Positions 54,459 to 63,697 of a DNA stretch of 64,000 nucleotides are shown piece after piece. The translations under genes were made by a program, and so were the position numbers. Source of the stretch: Jannaschia pagri (lineage in GTDB: Bacteria; Pseudomonadota; Alphaproteobacteria; Rhodobacterales; Rhodobacteraceae); assembly GCF_019655435.1 (NCBI RefSeq), contig NZ_BPFH01000004.1, forward strand, positions 186,001-250,000. The letters are read 5' to 3'. Numbering within the stretch: the first letter of the stretch is position 1; each line of letters starts with the position of its first letter. The notes below the pieces were generated by a model. The model made no database searches. It was not told the origin of the DNA and saw nothing but the letters and a program-made list of their open reading frames with translations.

Positions 54459-54887
54459 TTAGCCCCCCACCACATGGCGCGCCACGAAGACGGTGGCGGC
54501 GCAGGTGGCCATAAAGGTTACGGTTGCGGCAAGGGATCTGGGCGACAGCCGGGCCAGACCGCAGACGCCATGGCCAGAGGTGCAGCCCGACCCGAGCGCG
54601 GCGCCCACACCCACCAGAAGGCCGCCACCGATCAGCATCGCGGATCCCACGGGGACCTCTACGGCGACGGGGCGTCCCAGTCCCGCAAGAAGGATGGGCG
54701 CGAGGACCATGCCCGCGACCATGGCAGCGCGCCAACCCCAGTCCGCAGCATCCTGGGGCCAGAGCAAGCCCCCGAGGATCCCCGTGGCCCCCAAGACCCG
54801 GCCCAACGTGGCCATCAACAGGACAGCCGCCGTTCCAATCAATAGCCCGCCCATGAGGGAGGCCAGCGGGGTAAACGCGGTCTCCAT
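54459..54887 (-). CDS. YeeE/YedE-type transporter half (PmpA-like)
   Basis: A 142-residue membrane protein with about four helices and the signature GSGCTSGHGVCGLARLS, whose two Cys line the sulfur-relay path in YeeE. Together with the adjacent PmpB-like protein it forms a split transporter for a reduced sulfur species. One base separates it from the DUF2892 stop upstream, so the run is tightly packed. Confidence 0.9.
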   Translation of the reverse strand: METAFTPLASLMGGLLIGTAAVLLMATLGRVLGATGILGGLLWPQDAADWGWRAAMVAGMVLAPILLAGLGRPVAVEVPVGSAMLIGGGLLVGVGAALGSGCTSGHGVCGLARLSPRSLAATVTFMATCAATVFVARHVVGG

Positions 54888-54888
54888 C

Positions 54889-55101
54889 CTAGCAGTCCGC
54901 GCAGGTCTTCAGGCCAAGGATCCGGTAGGCTGGGCAAAACCCTGTGATGGCTGTGATGGTCAGGACGCCGCCAATCACCATGGACGCCCAAAAGCCGCCC
55001 AATGTGTTGAACACTGCAATGTCCGAGAACAGTGCCAGGGCCAGCAGAGCGATGCCTCCGATCCCGCGCAGACCGCGATCTAATGTGCCTTCGTTTCGCA
55101 T
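54889..55101 (-). CDS. DUF2892 (YgaP-like membrane domain) protein
   Basis: A 70-residue protein with two hydrophobic helices (about 12-32 and 37-55) and a Cys-rich end CPAYRILGLKTCADC. It matches the membrane part of YgaP, which in E. coli carries a rhodanese domain; here that domain is missing. TGGAGGAT precedes its ATG. Typical neighbour of YeeE halves and persulfide dioxygenases. Confidence 0.87.
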   Translation of the reverse strand: MRNEGTLDRGLRGIGGIALLALALFSDIAVFNTLGGFWASMVIGGVLTITAITGFCPAYRILGLKTCADC

Positions 55102-55198
55102 GGGTATCCTCCATTATGTCTCGTGCGACCCTTAGCGGCTGCGGCGCTTCGGGTCGGTGATGATGTTACCGTGGACCGTTTATGAGCTCTGCTTCGGT

Positions 55199-55636
55199 TC
55201 AGAATGTCAGCAGACGCACCGTCGGATCGGCCAGCAGGGTCCCGATTTCGGCCGGGCTGGCGGCGCCGACCCCGTCGATCAGAACCGATGCATCCTCCCC
55301 AAGGCCCGGCAGGTAAATCGCGCAGACCTCCACCGTTGCCCCCATCGTCAAAAGGCGTTGCAACAGGCCCTGGGGGCTCGCATCGCGGGGCGGCTGGCCT
55401 GCGGTGGCGCTTGCTGGGGCGTTTTTCAGGGCCATGTCCGCGGCTGGTCCGCACAGCAAGACGCGGGGCGCGAGGCCCTGGTTTGCCGTCTGGAGCGTCA
55501 GGACCATGGACATCAACTGGGTCTGAGGATCTCCGGCGGTCACGATGGACAGCACCGTTCCATCCGCCTCGGCCTGTCCAGGCAGGCTCATGGTCGTGAC
55601 GGCGATGGCGGCGAGGGCAGTGGTCAAGCGGTTCAT
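55199..55636 (-). CDS. Secreted DsrE-family protein
   Basis: A 145-residue protein with a Sec signal peptide (ALAAIAVTTMSLPGQAEA) and a DsrE-like domain. Two cysteines, in VLLCGPAAD and VEVCAIYLPG, sit at the positions used by DsrE/TusD sulfur carriers. Its periplasmic location fits delivery of sulfur to the YeeE importer. Part of the sulfur operon, 95 bp after the Crp-type regulator. Confidence 0.85.
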   Translation of the reverse strand: MNRLTTALAAIAVTTMSLPGQAEADGTVLSIVTAGDPQTQLMSMVLTLQTANQGLAPRVLLCGPAADMALKNAPASATAGQPPRDASPQGLLQRLLTMGATVEVCAIYLPGLGEDASVLIDGVGAASPAEIGTLLADPTVRLLTF

Positions 55637-55709
55637 GTCGAAGGCTCCGGTCTAGGGTCACCAGCGACATGCTGGCCGGGGCCTATGTGACGGGACCAGG
55701 CGGCACCGT

Positions 55710-55726
55710 CGGTGACATGGTCACCG
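55710..55726. promoter_or_regulatory. Inverted repeat between the Crp-type regulator and dsrE-like gene
   Basis: CGGTGAC-ATG-GTCACCG, a 7-bp inverted repeat with a 3-base centre. It contains GTGA-N5-TCAC, one base short of the CRP-type TGTGA-N6-TCACA spacing. A second dyad CCAGC-gacat-GCTGG lies at 55661-55675. The first overlaps the end of the regulator gene (stop at 55732). It could be a target of the regulator controlling dsrE onward. Confidence 0.45.
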
Positions 55727-55731
55727 TGCGG

Positions 55732-56403
55732 TCAAACCGGGTTTGTTTCGGCGAACTTTCGCAAGGCAGGCGCATCGACCAGTTGTATCGCGCCGCGCCG
55801 CTGCTCGACCCAACCGCGCCGAGCGAACTCCGCCATCTGGCGCGATACGCTTTCACGGGCCGTTCCCAACTCCGTGGCGAGGCTTCCGTGGGTGGCCTTG
55901 AGAACGGAACTGCCTGTGTTATCGGACAGCTCCAGCAGCTTGGCCGCCAGACGTGCATCCATCCGGCCAAAGGCGATTTCTTCGATGGTCAGGAAGAGAT
56001 CGGTGATGCGCTTCGAATAGGCCGAAAAGACAAAGCGCCGGAAGGCCGGTGAGGTCGCCATGCCGTCGTCAAATACCGCGCGCGGAATGGCCACGGCCTC
56101 TATATCGGTCTCCGCGATGCCTTCGGCGGTATAGTCTTCGTAGGCCAGCAGGCAGGCGGTGGTCATGACGCAGCTTTCGCCGGAATGGACGCGGTAGAGG
56201 ACGATGTGCCGACCGCCCTCCGTTGTCTGTTGAACCCGCACCCGCCCGTCGAGCAGCAGCAGCAGGGCATCGGGGGGATGACCCGGTCCGAAGATCACAG
56301 TGCCAGCCTGGATCTGAACACGGCGCGACGCCCGGGTCAGTCGATCCCGCACGTCCGGTTGCAGGGCTGAAAGACCTGGAAAACGGTCGATCCACTCATC
56401 CAT
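55732..56403 (-). CDS. Crp/Fnr-family regulator with a two-cysteine sensor
   Basis: A 223-residue Crp/Fnr protein: cyclic-nucleotide-binding-like domain (residues 1-130), long dimer helix, winged helix with THGSLATELGTARESVSRQMAEF. It lacks the N-terminal Cys cluster of FNR. Its only two cysteines are C78 and C84 in GESCVMTTAC, close to where CRP binds cAMP. A Cys pair in that place suggests thiol, polysulfide or redox sensing. It leads the sulfur operon, so sulfide or persulfide is a reasonable signal (inference). ATG at 56403 gives the normal length; the frame to 56484 is not needed. Confidence 0.87.
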   Translation of the reverse strand: MDEWIDRFPGLSALQPDVRDRLTRASRRVQIQAGTVIFGPGHPPDALLLLLDGRVRVQQTTEGGRHIVLYRVHSGESCVMTTACLLAYEDYTAEGIAETDIEAVAIPRAVFDDGMATSPAFRRFVFSAYSKRITDLFLTIEEIAFGRMDARLAAKLLELSDNTGSSVLKATHGSLATELGTARESVSRQMAEFARRGWVEQRRGAIQLVDAPALRKFAETNPV

Positions 56404-56591
56404 GGCGATCGACCGTGTGAATGGTCCCTGAACGGGTCCAAAAGGACTGATTGCGTATGGGACCAGGTCTCCCCAGTCCTCCAACAGAATGCTGCGCCCC
56501 TACCCAAATGGCCCAGGCGCCAGATTGCCGCCAGATCAGGCGAGGCGGGCGTGCCGGTTGGCCCGGCCCCCGCCTTACCTGCCAAGATCCA

Positions 56592-59483
56592 TCAGAAGAT
56601 GAGGATATCATCGACCCCAAGTTCCCGTGCGCTTGCGGGCGTGAAGGTCGCGATGACCTCTAGACCGCGGGGGCCACCCGGCCCGTCCACGTCCACCGAA
56701 AGCTCTAGCGTGCGGAAGTTGAAAGAGGCCAGCCCATCGCGCAGCAACCCCTGCACATCCGATGGCGACAGTTCCCGTGCATTGATGCGCCCGTTGCCCA
56801 GGCCGAAGTATCTGTCGTCCAAGGCAAGGACGTCGCCCGCGCCAAAATCGGTGATCGTCGCGTTCGACGGGTTCCCATCGGCTTGGAACGCGAAGATATC
56901 CGCCCCGGCCCCGCCGGTGATCGTATCCTCGCCGCCACCGGCCAGCAGGATGTTGTCCCCTTCGTTGCCTACGATCCGGGTGGAGGTGCGGTCGCCAAGG
57001 ATTTGAATGTCGGCCGTGCCGGTTCCGATGATTTCTTCGATGCCTGTGCGCGCGACGACAAAGTCGACGCTTGTGTTCACGCGGTCCATGTCGCCTTCGC
57101 TGTCACGGACAATGTCGCGAATATTGTCGACCGAATAGACATCGTTGCCCGCGCCGCCCTGCATGTCATCGCGACCAGTGCCGCCGATCAGTTGGTCGTC
57201 ACCCAACCCACCGATCAGCGTGTCCGCAAAGGCGCCGCCCGCGAGGGTGTCATTGCCATCGTTGCCACGGAGCAGGTCGCGCCCATCGTCGCCGTTGAGC
57301 AGGTCATCACCCGCGAGGCCGTCCACCGTATCGGCCCCACCCCCGGCTGAGATGATGTCGCTTGCCGACGACCCGAGCAGACGATCCGGGTCATCCGATG
57401 CGCCGCGCGTCAGTTCAAAGTCCGCGCTGGTGGCTGGCGTCCCGGCGCCGTCGTCACCGGCAATCCGCAGCTCGGTCCGCAGGGTGTTTTCCCCATTGGC
57501 GAGGACCGCGCCGCTGACGCCTGTCAGCTCCAGGAAGAACGTCTCATCGCCCTCAATGGCCGTGTCGCCCTGGACGCGGATCCCAATCAGACCGGCCCCG
57601 GATCCGACCGGAATGCGAAGTTCGCCAGAGGTTTCGATGTAATCCTCTCCGGGGAGCGCGGTGTTTCCCACGGTACGGTAGCTCACGATGACTTCTTCGC
57701 GCGCGGGCTCCGACAGCAGGATGGGGACGGAATAGAACTGCGATCCGCTGTCACGTTCCTCGATGGAGATCGATACCGCGTCGACCCGAACGAAATTGTC
57801 ATCGGGCTCCGGTCCCAGAACGCCCGGGGCGGCATCGCCCCTCCCTGCGTCTTGGGTCACGGGTCCGCTGTCGTTGTCCAAGATCGTGCCCGTGGCGACC
57901 AACCCGATGGCATTGCCAGCAAAGTTGGCGTTCGTGGCATTGTAAACGAACAGGTCAAAGCTCTCGGTATCTTCCCGTTCCGTGTCAGACCGCAACGTCA
58001 CATTGATCCGCGCGCTCTGTTGTCCCGCCGGGATGGTGAAGGTGCCACCGGTCAGATCGAAATCGAAAAAGCGGCTGGCTGTGCCATCCAGTGTGGAATA
58101 GCTGAACGTCACGGGCGCGGGCGCGGGCCGGTCGAGCGTCACAAGGAAGCTCATGCCCGTGAGGCCGCCATCGCCTTCGATCATTGTGGCATCGTGGACC
58201 TGGATGACGGGAATGATGGGCGAGGTCGACACAGGCTCAGGTGCGGCTGTCGCGATCTCGGTGCGACCGGCGGGGCCCGATACCGGCCCGCCGTCGTTGC
58301 CCAAGATCCCAATGGTCGTCTCTATGGCCGCGGCACCCCCCTCAAACCGGGCGTTGGTGGCCCCGGTAAAGAGGACCTGGAGGTCTTCGTCCCCTTCGAT
58401 GGTCTGGTCGCCGCGGATGATGACGCCAATGCGCGTGCTCTGCTGACCTGGGTTGAACGTCACCGTTCCGCCGGTGGCGTCATAATCCCCCTGGAGCGCG
58501 CTGGCCGTCAGATCCTGCGTTCCCCAGCTAAAAGACACAGGGCTGGTCACCGGCCCATCCAGGGTGACGAGCATCTCTGCCACCTGAAAACCGCCGTTGC
58601 CTTCGATGACATCGACCCCTTGGACCCGGATGGTCGGAAGGTCATCGACTTGCTCAGGCCCGAAAATCGGGGTGCCTTCGGCGCCGATGCCGCCCTCCAG
58701 ATCGGCTGCGCCGCTGTCGTTATCCAGGACGTCCACCGTCACCTCTAAGGCTTGGGCGCCATCCTTGATGTTGAGGTTGTTCGGGTTCGTGAAAACCACC
58801 GTGAAGGTCTCATTCGGCTCGGGCGTTTGGTCGCCGCGTGTGACGACGTTGAGGATCGCCGACCGCTGTCCGGCGGTGAAGGTGACTGTGCCGCCCGCAC
58901 CGTCATAATCGCCAACGGAATTGGCCGCGGTTCCCTGGACCGTGTAGTAATCCACGGTCGTGGTCGTCGTGGCCGGACGGTCCAGCGTGACCAGAATGCC
59001 CTGGAACTTAAAGCCGCTGTCACCCTCAATATAGCCCGTGTTATAGGCGGTCATCGTCGGAAACGGACCAGCCTCAGGCGTGGGGCCGAAGATCTGTCGC
59101 GCCACACCAGGATCCGCGCGCGGGATGTCCGGGATGCCGTCGTCATTGTCGAGGATCGTGCCCGTGGCCACCAGCGCAGCCGCCTGATCCGGGAAATCCA
59201 AACCACGGGGGTTATAGGCGACGATCTCGAAGGTTTCGTTGCCTTCGACGACCCGGTCGCCCCTTAGGACGATCCGGATTTCCGCCTCGGTTTCCCCGGC
59301 ACCAAATGTGACCGTGGCCCCTCCCGAGTCATAGTCGCCCGACTGGGCGCTGCCCTCTTGGGTGAAAAACTGAAAGCTGGCGGGAACGTTGGGGGCTTCG
59401 TCCAGGCTTGCGCGGAAGATGACGACCTGAAACCCGCCGTCGCCTTCTACAAAATCCGCATTGCTCAATGTAACAATAGGCAT
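56592..59483 (-). CDS. Calx-beta and RTX repeat protein, type I secretion substrate
   Basis: A 963-residue acidic protein without signal peptide. Five Calx-beta domains at about 1-115, 140-257, 281-400, 423-540 and 562-680, each with (V/I)EG(D/N)xG near its start and ending LDND. Linkers between several share IFGPTPE / IFGPEQ / VLGPEP. Residues 710-790 and 840-865 hold Ca-binding RTX repeats (GGxGxDxux), and the C-terminus fits a type I secretion signal with an aliphatic end (DDILIF). Likely an extracellular adhesin or surface protein; no protease or lipase domain seen. The secretion genes are not in the window. Confidence 0.9.
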   Translation of the reverse strand: MPIVTLSNADFVEGDGGFQVVIFRASLDEAPNVPASFQFFTQEGSAQSGDYDSGGATVTFGAGETEAEIRIVLRGDRVVEGNETFEIVAYNPRGLDFPDQAAALVATGTILDNDDGIPDIPRADPGVARQIFGPTPEAGPFPTMTAYNTGYIEGDSGFKFQGILVTLDRPATTTTTVDYYTVQGTAANSVGDYDGAGGTVTFTAGQRSAILNVVTRGDQTPEPNETFTVVFTNPNNLNIKDGAQALEVTVDVLDNDSGAADLEGGIGAEGTPIFGPEQVDDLPTIRVQGVDVIEGNGGFQVAEMLVTLDGPVTSPVSFSWGTQDLTASALQGDYDATGGTVTFNPGQQSTRIGVIIRGDQTIEGDEDLQVLFTGATNARFEGGAAAIETTIGILGNDGGPVSGPAGRTEIATAAPEPVSTSPIIPVIQVHDATMIEGDGGLTGMSFLVTLDRPAPAPVTFSYSTLDGTASRFFDFDLTGGTFTIPAGQQSARINVTLRSDTEREDTESFDLFVYNATNANFAGNAIGLVATGTILDNDSGPVTQDAGRGDAAPGVLGPEPDDNFVRVDAVSISIEERDSGSQFYSVPILLSEPAREEVIVSYRTVGNTALPGEDYIETSGELRIPVGSGAGLIGIRVQGDTAIEGDETFFLELTGVSGAVLANGENTLRTELRIAGDDGAGTPATSADFELTRGASDDPDRLLGSSASDIISAGGGADTVDGLAGDDLLNGDDGRDLLRGNDGNDTLAGGAFADTLIGGLGDDQLIGGTGRDDMQGGAGNDVYSVDNIRDIVRDSEGDMDRVNTSVDFVVARTGIEEIIGTGTADIQILGDRTSTRIVGNEGDNILLAGGGEDTITGGAGADIFAFQADGNPSNATITDFGAGDVLALDDRYFGLGNGRINARELSPSDVQGLLRDGLASFNFRTLELSVDVDGPGGPRGLEVIATFTPASARELGVDDILIF

Positions 59484-59653
59484 CGGCCTTTTTCCCCCAA
59501 GCCACTTAAACTGATGGCCTCACCTCGTCAGAGTTCCCGACCTTGGTCAACCGCCTTTCGCCGCATAGGCGACCGGTCTTAAAACTGTCACTTGGTCTTT
59601 GTGGAACGGCGCTCACGGGGCCGTTTTCAAGACCGTATGGTCGTCAAATAGCC

Positions 59654-60775
59654 CTAGCCAACGCGCGCCAAATAGCCAGACACCAGGGGAAGCCCGGCAC
59701 GCAGAGCATCGAGTTCGTTGGCAAAGCCAATGCGGACAGTTCCCTCCATGCCCATCACCGCGCCTGGGGTGAGCAGAACACCCGTTTCCGCCAAAAGCCC
59801 CCGGCAAAAGGCCTCCGATCCGATATCACAGTCCAGATGGAGCAGGGCCGTCGTTCCAGCGGTTGGGCGGACCCAATTCACCCCAGGCTCCGCCGCGACC
59901 CAGTCGGACAGGATCTCCAGGTTCTGTCGTGTGATCCGGAGACTGCGCGCCAGGATCCGGTCCGCGTGTTCCAAAGCCAGCGCCGCGATGTGGTCGTCGA
60001 GCATCCCGACGGAAATCGTTGAGTAGTCCCGGTGAAGGGAGACCGCGGCCAGGACGTCGGGCGGCGCGGTCACCCACCCCAGTCGGAGACCGGCGAGAGA
60101 GAAGGCTTTCGACATGCCCGCCGTGGCCACCGCATGGGGGCTGAAATCTGCGACGGATGGGCTGTGCCCATCCCCCACCTGCGCGGTCCCGCGATAGACC
60201 TCGTCGGCGAGCACGCGGGCGCCCCCGCTTTCGGCGATGTCGATGATCGCGCGCAGCATGTCCTCGGGGATAAGGCTGCCGGTCGGATTGTTCGGATTGG
60301 TAAAGGCCACGACGCGCGTCCGGTCGGTCATGGCGGCGCGCAAGCGGTCCAGATCGGGCAAGTACTCGTCGGTTGCCGTCAAGGGCAGGGCCGTGACATC
60401 GGCCCCGACGCTGGCAGGGATGGCCGTGTGTTGTTGGTAGGTGGGGGTCAGGCTGACAACATGGTCCCCTGGCCCCACGAGGGCCCGCCAGACCAAATCA
60501 TTGGCGCCGATGGTGCCGTGGGTAACCATCACATCCTCCGGCGCGCGGCTGGCGTACAGGTTGGCAATCGCCGCCCGCAACCGCTCAGAGCCTTCAATCG
60601 CGCCATAGCTCAGCGGTTGGTCCCGGATTGCGGCTAAAGGGTCCCCGTCATGGCCGATGATCTCCAGCATCTCATCCAGGGTCATGGCCGCCACGCAGGT
60701 TTCAGCCAGGTTGTACCGGCAGCGCGTCTCGGTCTCGTTCATCCAGATTTCAACGCCAAACGGATCAATGTGCAT
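59654..60775 (-). CDS. Aminotransferase class I/II (PLP-dependent)
   Basis: A 373-residue fold-type I PLP enzyme. PLP Lys in GMSKAFSLAGLRLGW, substrate loop FTNPNNPTGS, cofactor Asp in LADEVYRG, and arginine in TVRIGFAN near the end. Capreomycidine-synthase/aspartate-aminotransferase-like; substrate uncertain. Start at 60775 has GAGGGAG upstream. Divergent from xylB over 109 bp; no functional link to xylose is evident. Confidence 0.9.
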   Translation of the reverse strand: MHIDPFGVEIWMNETETRCRYNLAETCVAAMTLDEMLEIIGHDGDPLAAIRDQPLSYGAIEGSERLRAAIANLYASRAPEDVMVTHGTIGANDLVWRALVGPGDHVVSLTPTYQQHTAIPASVGADVTALPLTATDEYLPDLDRLRAAMTDRTRVVAFTNPNNPTGSLIPEDMLRAIIDIAESGGARVLADEVYRGTAQVGDGHSPSVADFSPHAVATAGMSKAFSLAGLRLGWVTAPPDVLAAVSLHRDYSTISVGMLDDHIAALALEHADRILARSLRITRQNLEILSDWVAAEPGVNWVRPTAGTTALLHLDCDIGSEAFCRGLLAETGVLLTPGAVMGMEGTVRIGFANELDALRAGLPLVSGYLARVG

Positions 60776-60884
60776 CGCGCGCTCCCTCTGAGGCTGGCTT
60801 AGCGGACTGGGCCGCCCGGTCAAAGGCTAGACGGCTCGGGCGATATGGGCCAAGTCACCAAAAGCAACTGGGGAGGGGCGCGCC

Positions 60885-62333
60885 ATGTATCTCGGATTAG
60901 ACTTGGGGACATCCGGTCTAAAGGCCATCCTGATGGACGAAGAGGGCGCGGTCGTGGCCACCGCTGACCATGCCTACGACAATCCCCATCCGCAGCCAGG
61001 CTGGTCTGAACAGGATCCCGCCGATTGGATCACGGCCTGCGAAGGTGTGTTCGATGCGCTCGCGCGCGATGTGCCGGAAAAGCTCGCCGATCTGCGCGCG
61101 ATTGGCCTGAGCGGTCAGATGCACGGCGCGACGCTGATTGACGCCGATGATGCGGTCCTCCGACCTTGTATCCTGTGGAACGACACACGCGCGGCGGAGG
61201 AGGCCGCGCGCTTGGATACGACCCAGGACCTGCGCGAGGTAACCGGGAATATCGTCTTCCCGGGCTTCACGGCGCCGAAACTCCTGTGGTTGCAAACCCA
61301 TGAGCCGGACGTGTTCGCCCGCGTGGCCAAGGTTCTGCTGCCAAAGGATTACCTGCGCCTATGGCTTACGGGTCGGCATGTGGGGGATATGTCCGATTGC
61401 GCGGGCACGTCATGGTTGGATGTGGGTGCGCGCGACTGGTCTGAGACGGCTCTGACCGCTGGACACATGGGGCGCGACCAGATGCCTGATCTTGTGGAAG
61501 GCAGCGCACCGTCGGGAGACTTGCGAGAGGTTTTGCGCACCCGCTGGAACATTCGTGGCCCTGTGGTCGTCGCAGGGGGCGGGGGCGACAACGCCGCCGC
61601 TGCCTGCGGGGCGGGGTGTTTCGCCGAAGGGCAGGGGTTCGTGTCACTGGGCACCTCTGGCGTGCTGCTGGCGGCGCGGGATCGCTATGCCCCGAATCCC
61701 GCGACGGCGGTGCATACCTTTTGTCACGCCGTGCCAGACCGGTGGTATCAGATGGGCGTCATTCTGGCCGCGACGGATTGTATGAACTGGCTGTCGCGCC
61801 AAACGGGGCAGAGCCCGGCGAACTTGGCCGCCGCCCTGCCAGACCAGATTGCCGGGCCCTCGGATCTGTCGTTCCTGCCTTATCTGTCGGGGGAGCGGAC
61901 ACCACACAACGATGCAGGTGTCCGCGCGGCGTTTGTTGGGCTGGACGTGGGCCATGGTCCCGCCGATCTGACGCGGGCGGTCGTTGAGGGGGTCTCCTTT
62001 GCCCTGCGGGATTGCTTGGCCGCTCTGTCCGGCACGGGCGCGCAGTTGTCATCGGTCATTGCCATGGGCGGTGGCGCGCGGTCCCGGTTCTGGTTGGAGA
62101 CCCTGGCCAGCACCCTCAACCTGCCGCTGTCGATCCCCGCAAGCGGAGAGTTCGGCGCGGCCCTCGGCGCCGCCCGTCTGGGGCTCGCCGCTGCGACGGG
62201 GGCCGATCCTGCGGAGATTATGTCACCGCCACCCATTGCCGAGACAATCGACCCGCGCGCCGACCTCTTGGAGCGCTACGCCGAGGGGTGGGACCGATAC
62301 CGTGGTCTCTACGGATTGGTGCGGCCCCAATGA
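60885..62333 (+). CDS. xylB: Xylulokinase
   Basis: A 482-residue FGGY carbohydrate kinase phosphorylating D-xylulose to xylulose 5-phosphate. N-terminus YLGLDLGTSGLKAILMDE and the substrate patch GLSGQMHGATLID match XylB, as do PCILWNDTRAAEEA and PYLSGERTPHNDA. GGGGAGGGG precedes the ATG. It converges on the ROK regulator gene, and xylA lies beyond that, so the three make a xylose cluster. Confidence 0.95.
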   Translation: MYLGLDLGTSGLKAILMDEEGAVVATADHAYDNPHPQPGWSEQDPADWITACEGVFDALARDVPEKLADLRAIGLSGQMHGATLIDADDAVLRPCILWNDTRAAEEAARLDTTQDLREVTGNIVFPGFTAPKLLWLQTHEPDVFARVAKVLLPKDYLRLWLTGRHVGDMSDCAGTSWLDVGARDWSETALTAGHMGRDQMPDLVEGSAPSGDLREVLRTRWNIRGPVVVAGGGGDNAAAACGAGCFAEGQGFVSLGTSGVLLAARDRYAPNPATAVHTFCHAVPDRWYQMGVILAATDCMNWLSRQTGQSPANLAAALPDQIAGPSDLSFLPYLSGERTPHNDAGVRAAFVGLDVGHGPADLTRAVVEGVSFALRDCLAALSGTGAQLSSVIAMGGGARSRFWLETLASTLNLPLSIPASGEFGAALGAARLGLAAATGADPAEIMSPPPIAETIDPRADLLERYAEGWDRYRGLYGLVRPQ

Positions 62334-62343
62334 CGCCGCTCGC

Positions 62344-63570
62344 CTAGGGGGCGCCCAGATCCTCGACAAGCAGATGGGTCAAACGCTCGATCCCATAGGC
62401 CGCGGCCCCCTTGGCCCACATGCGGTCGCCCCAGTTGTGGACGACAATCTCGGGCGGGGCGACATCCACCTGAACGACCTTGCTGTGAACCGCTTCCACA
62501 ATTTCCGGTTGGCAGAGCGGGTGGTTGCCGGCCGCCTCAAAGGCCAGGATGATCAGCTCCGGGTCGAAAATGTTGATCAAATTCGCCAAACCCATGGAGA
62601 AGTATTCCCCGGCCGCTGACAGAAGGTCTGCGATCCCCGCGTCGCCTTGCGCCGCTGCCTCTTGCAAGGCGGCCATGTCGGTGAAGGTCCCCGCGCCCAC
62701 CTCCTCCGCTTGTCGGAGCAGGGCGTATTCGCTGGTGTAGGCCTCTAGACAGCCGCGTTGTCCGCACTGGCACGCCGCGCCGTCCCCCGGGGCGACCTTT
62801 GTATGCCCGAACTCCGCGCCACAGCCGCGCGCACCCCGGTAGAGTTGCCCGTCGATCACGACCCCCAGACCGATCCCGTGCTGAATGGTGACGACAAGGA
62901 AGGTGCGCAGCGCCTGACCACGACCAAAGAGATGCTCCGCCGTGGCCACAAGGTTGGCGTCGTTATCGATGAACACCGCGTAGTGGACACGCTGGGACAA
63001 CAGATCCGCCAAGGGGACGTTGCGCTCGGTCAGGGCCGAGGACCAATGGACCAACCCTCGCAACCCATCCACATATCCAGCAAGCCCAACACCCACCGCC
63101 GAGACCCGCGCGGGGTCGAGGCCGATGGCATGACAGGCCCGGTCCACGGCCAGCGCAATCTGATCGACCAAGGCCGCCGCGCTGCTGCGGCGTTCGGCGC
63201 GCGGGATCTCCTGCGTGCCCAACTCCCGGCCCTCAAAATCCACCAAGAGGACGGTGATCGCCCCTTGGGAGACCTTGACCCCGGCAACCAGGTGGGCCGC
63301 ACCTCGGATCTTCAGGGCCTCGCGCGGACGGCCCCGGCTGGTCTTTGGACGCTCACCTGCGTCGGGGCTGATCCGTTCTATCAAGCCTTCGGACAGCAAG
63401 TCCGCTGTGATCGCCGTGACCGTGGCCGGACTGATCCCGGTTTCGCGCGCGATGTCGACCCGCGCAACTTGGGTGTGCTGCCGGATCGTGCGCAGAACCC
63501 GAGCGCGCCCAGGCCGTCGCGCCTCTATGCCGCCCCCCCGCGCGGCGGTGGGCGCTCCACTGTCATCCAT
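62344..63570 (-). CDS. xylR: ROK-family transcriptional repressor (XylR-like)
   Basis: A 408-residue ROK regulator. Winged helix at about 20-75 ([26 protein letters not shown]), then the sugar-kinase-like ROK domain: [33 protein letters not shown]-like zinc site [12 protein letters not shown]. The start at 63570 has GGGAGG upstream. Convergent with xylB (10-bp gap), divergent from xylA with an inverted repeat between, so repression of xylA by XylR in the absence of xylose is expected. Ligand inferred from neighbours. Confidence 0.9.
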   Translation of the reverse strand: MDDSGAPTAARGGGIEARRPGRARVLRTIRQHTQVARVDIARETGISPATVTAITADLLSEGLIERISPDAGERPKTSRGRPREALKIRGAAHLVAGVKVSQGAITVLLVDFEGRELGTQEIPRAERRSSAAALVDQIALAVDRACHAIGLDPARVSAVGVGLAGYVDGLRGLVHWSSALTERNVPLADLLSQRVHYAVFIDNDANLVATAEHLFGRGQALRTFLVVTIQHGIGLGVVIDGQLYRGARGCGAEFGHTKVAPGDGAACQCGQRGCLEAYTSEYALLRQAEEVGAGTFTDMAALQEAAAQGDAGIADLLSAAGEYFSMGLANLINIFDPELIILAFEAAGNHPLCQPEIVEAVHSKVVQVDVAPPEIVVHNWGDRMWAKGAAAYGIERLTHLLVEDLGAP

Positions 63571-63621
63571 ATCTGCCTCCCATCGGAGCGCCCCAAACGC
63601 GACCACTCCAGGCATTAATTT

Positions 63622-63642
63622 GACAGAAAAAATAATTCTGTC
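63622..63642. promoter_or_regulatory. Candidate XylR operator upstream of xylA
   Basis: GACAGAA-AAAATAA-TTCTGTC is a perfect 7-bp inverted repeat with a 7-base AT-rich centre. It lies in the 127-bp gap between the divergent xylR and xylA start codons, 51 bp from xylR and 55 bp from xylA. Position and symmetry fit a ROK repressor dimer site. Confidence 0.7.
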
Positions 63643-63697
63643 TAGCGTCTTCCGCAGGGACGGAGATCGCCCAAGCCAGAGGAGAGGCAAGAGGCAC

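Noticed and set aside
55711-55725. Classical CRP or FNR site in front of the dsrE-like gene
   Set aside because: The centre spacing is 5, not the 6 of CRP sites, and half sites are not the FNR TTGAT; kept only as a generic inverted repeat.
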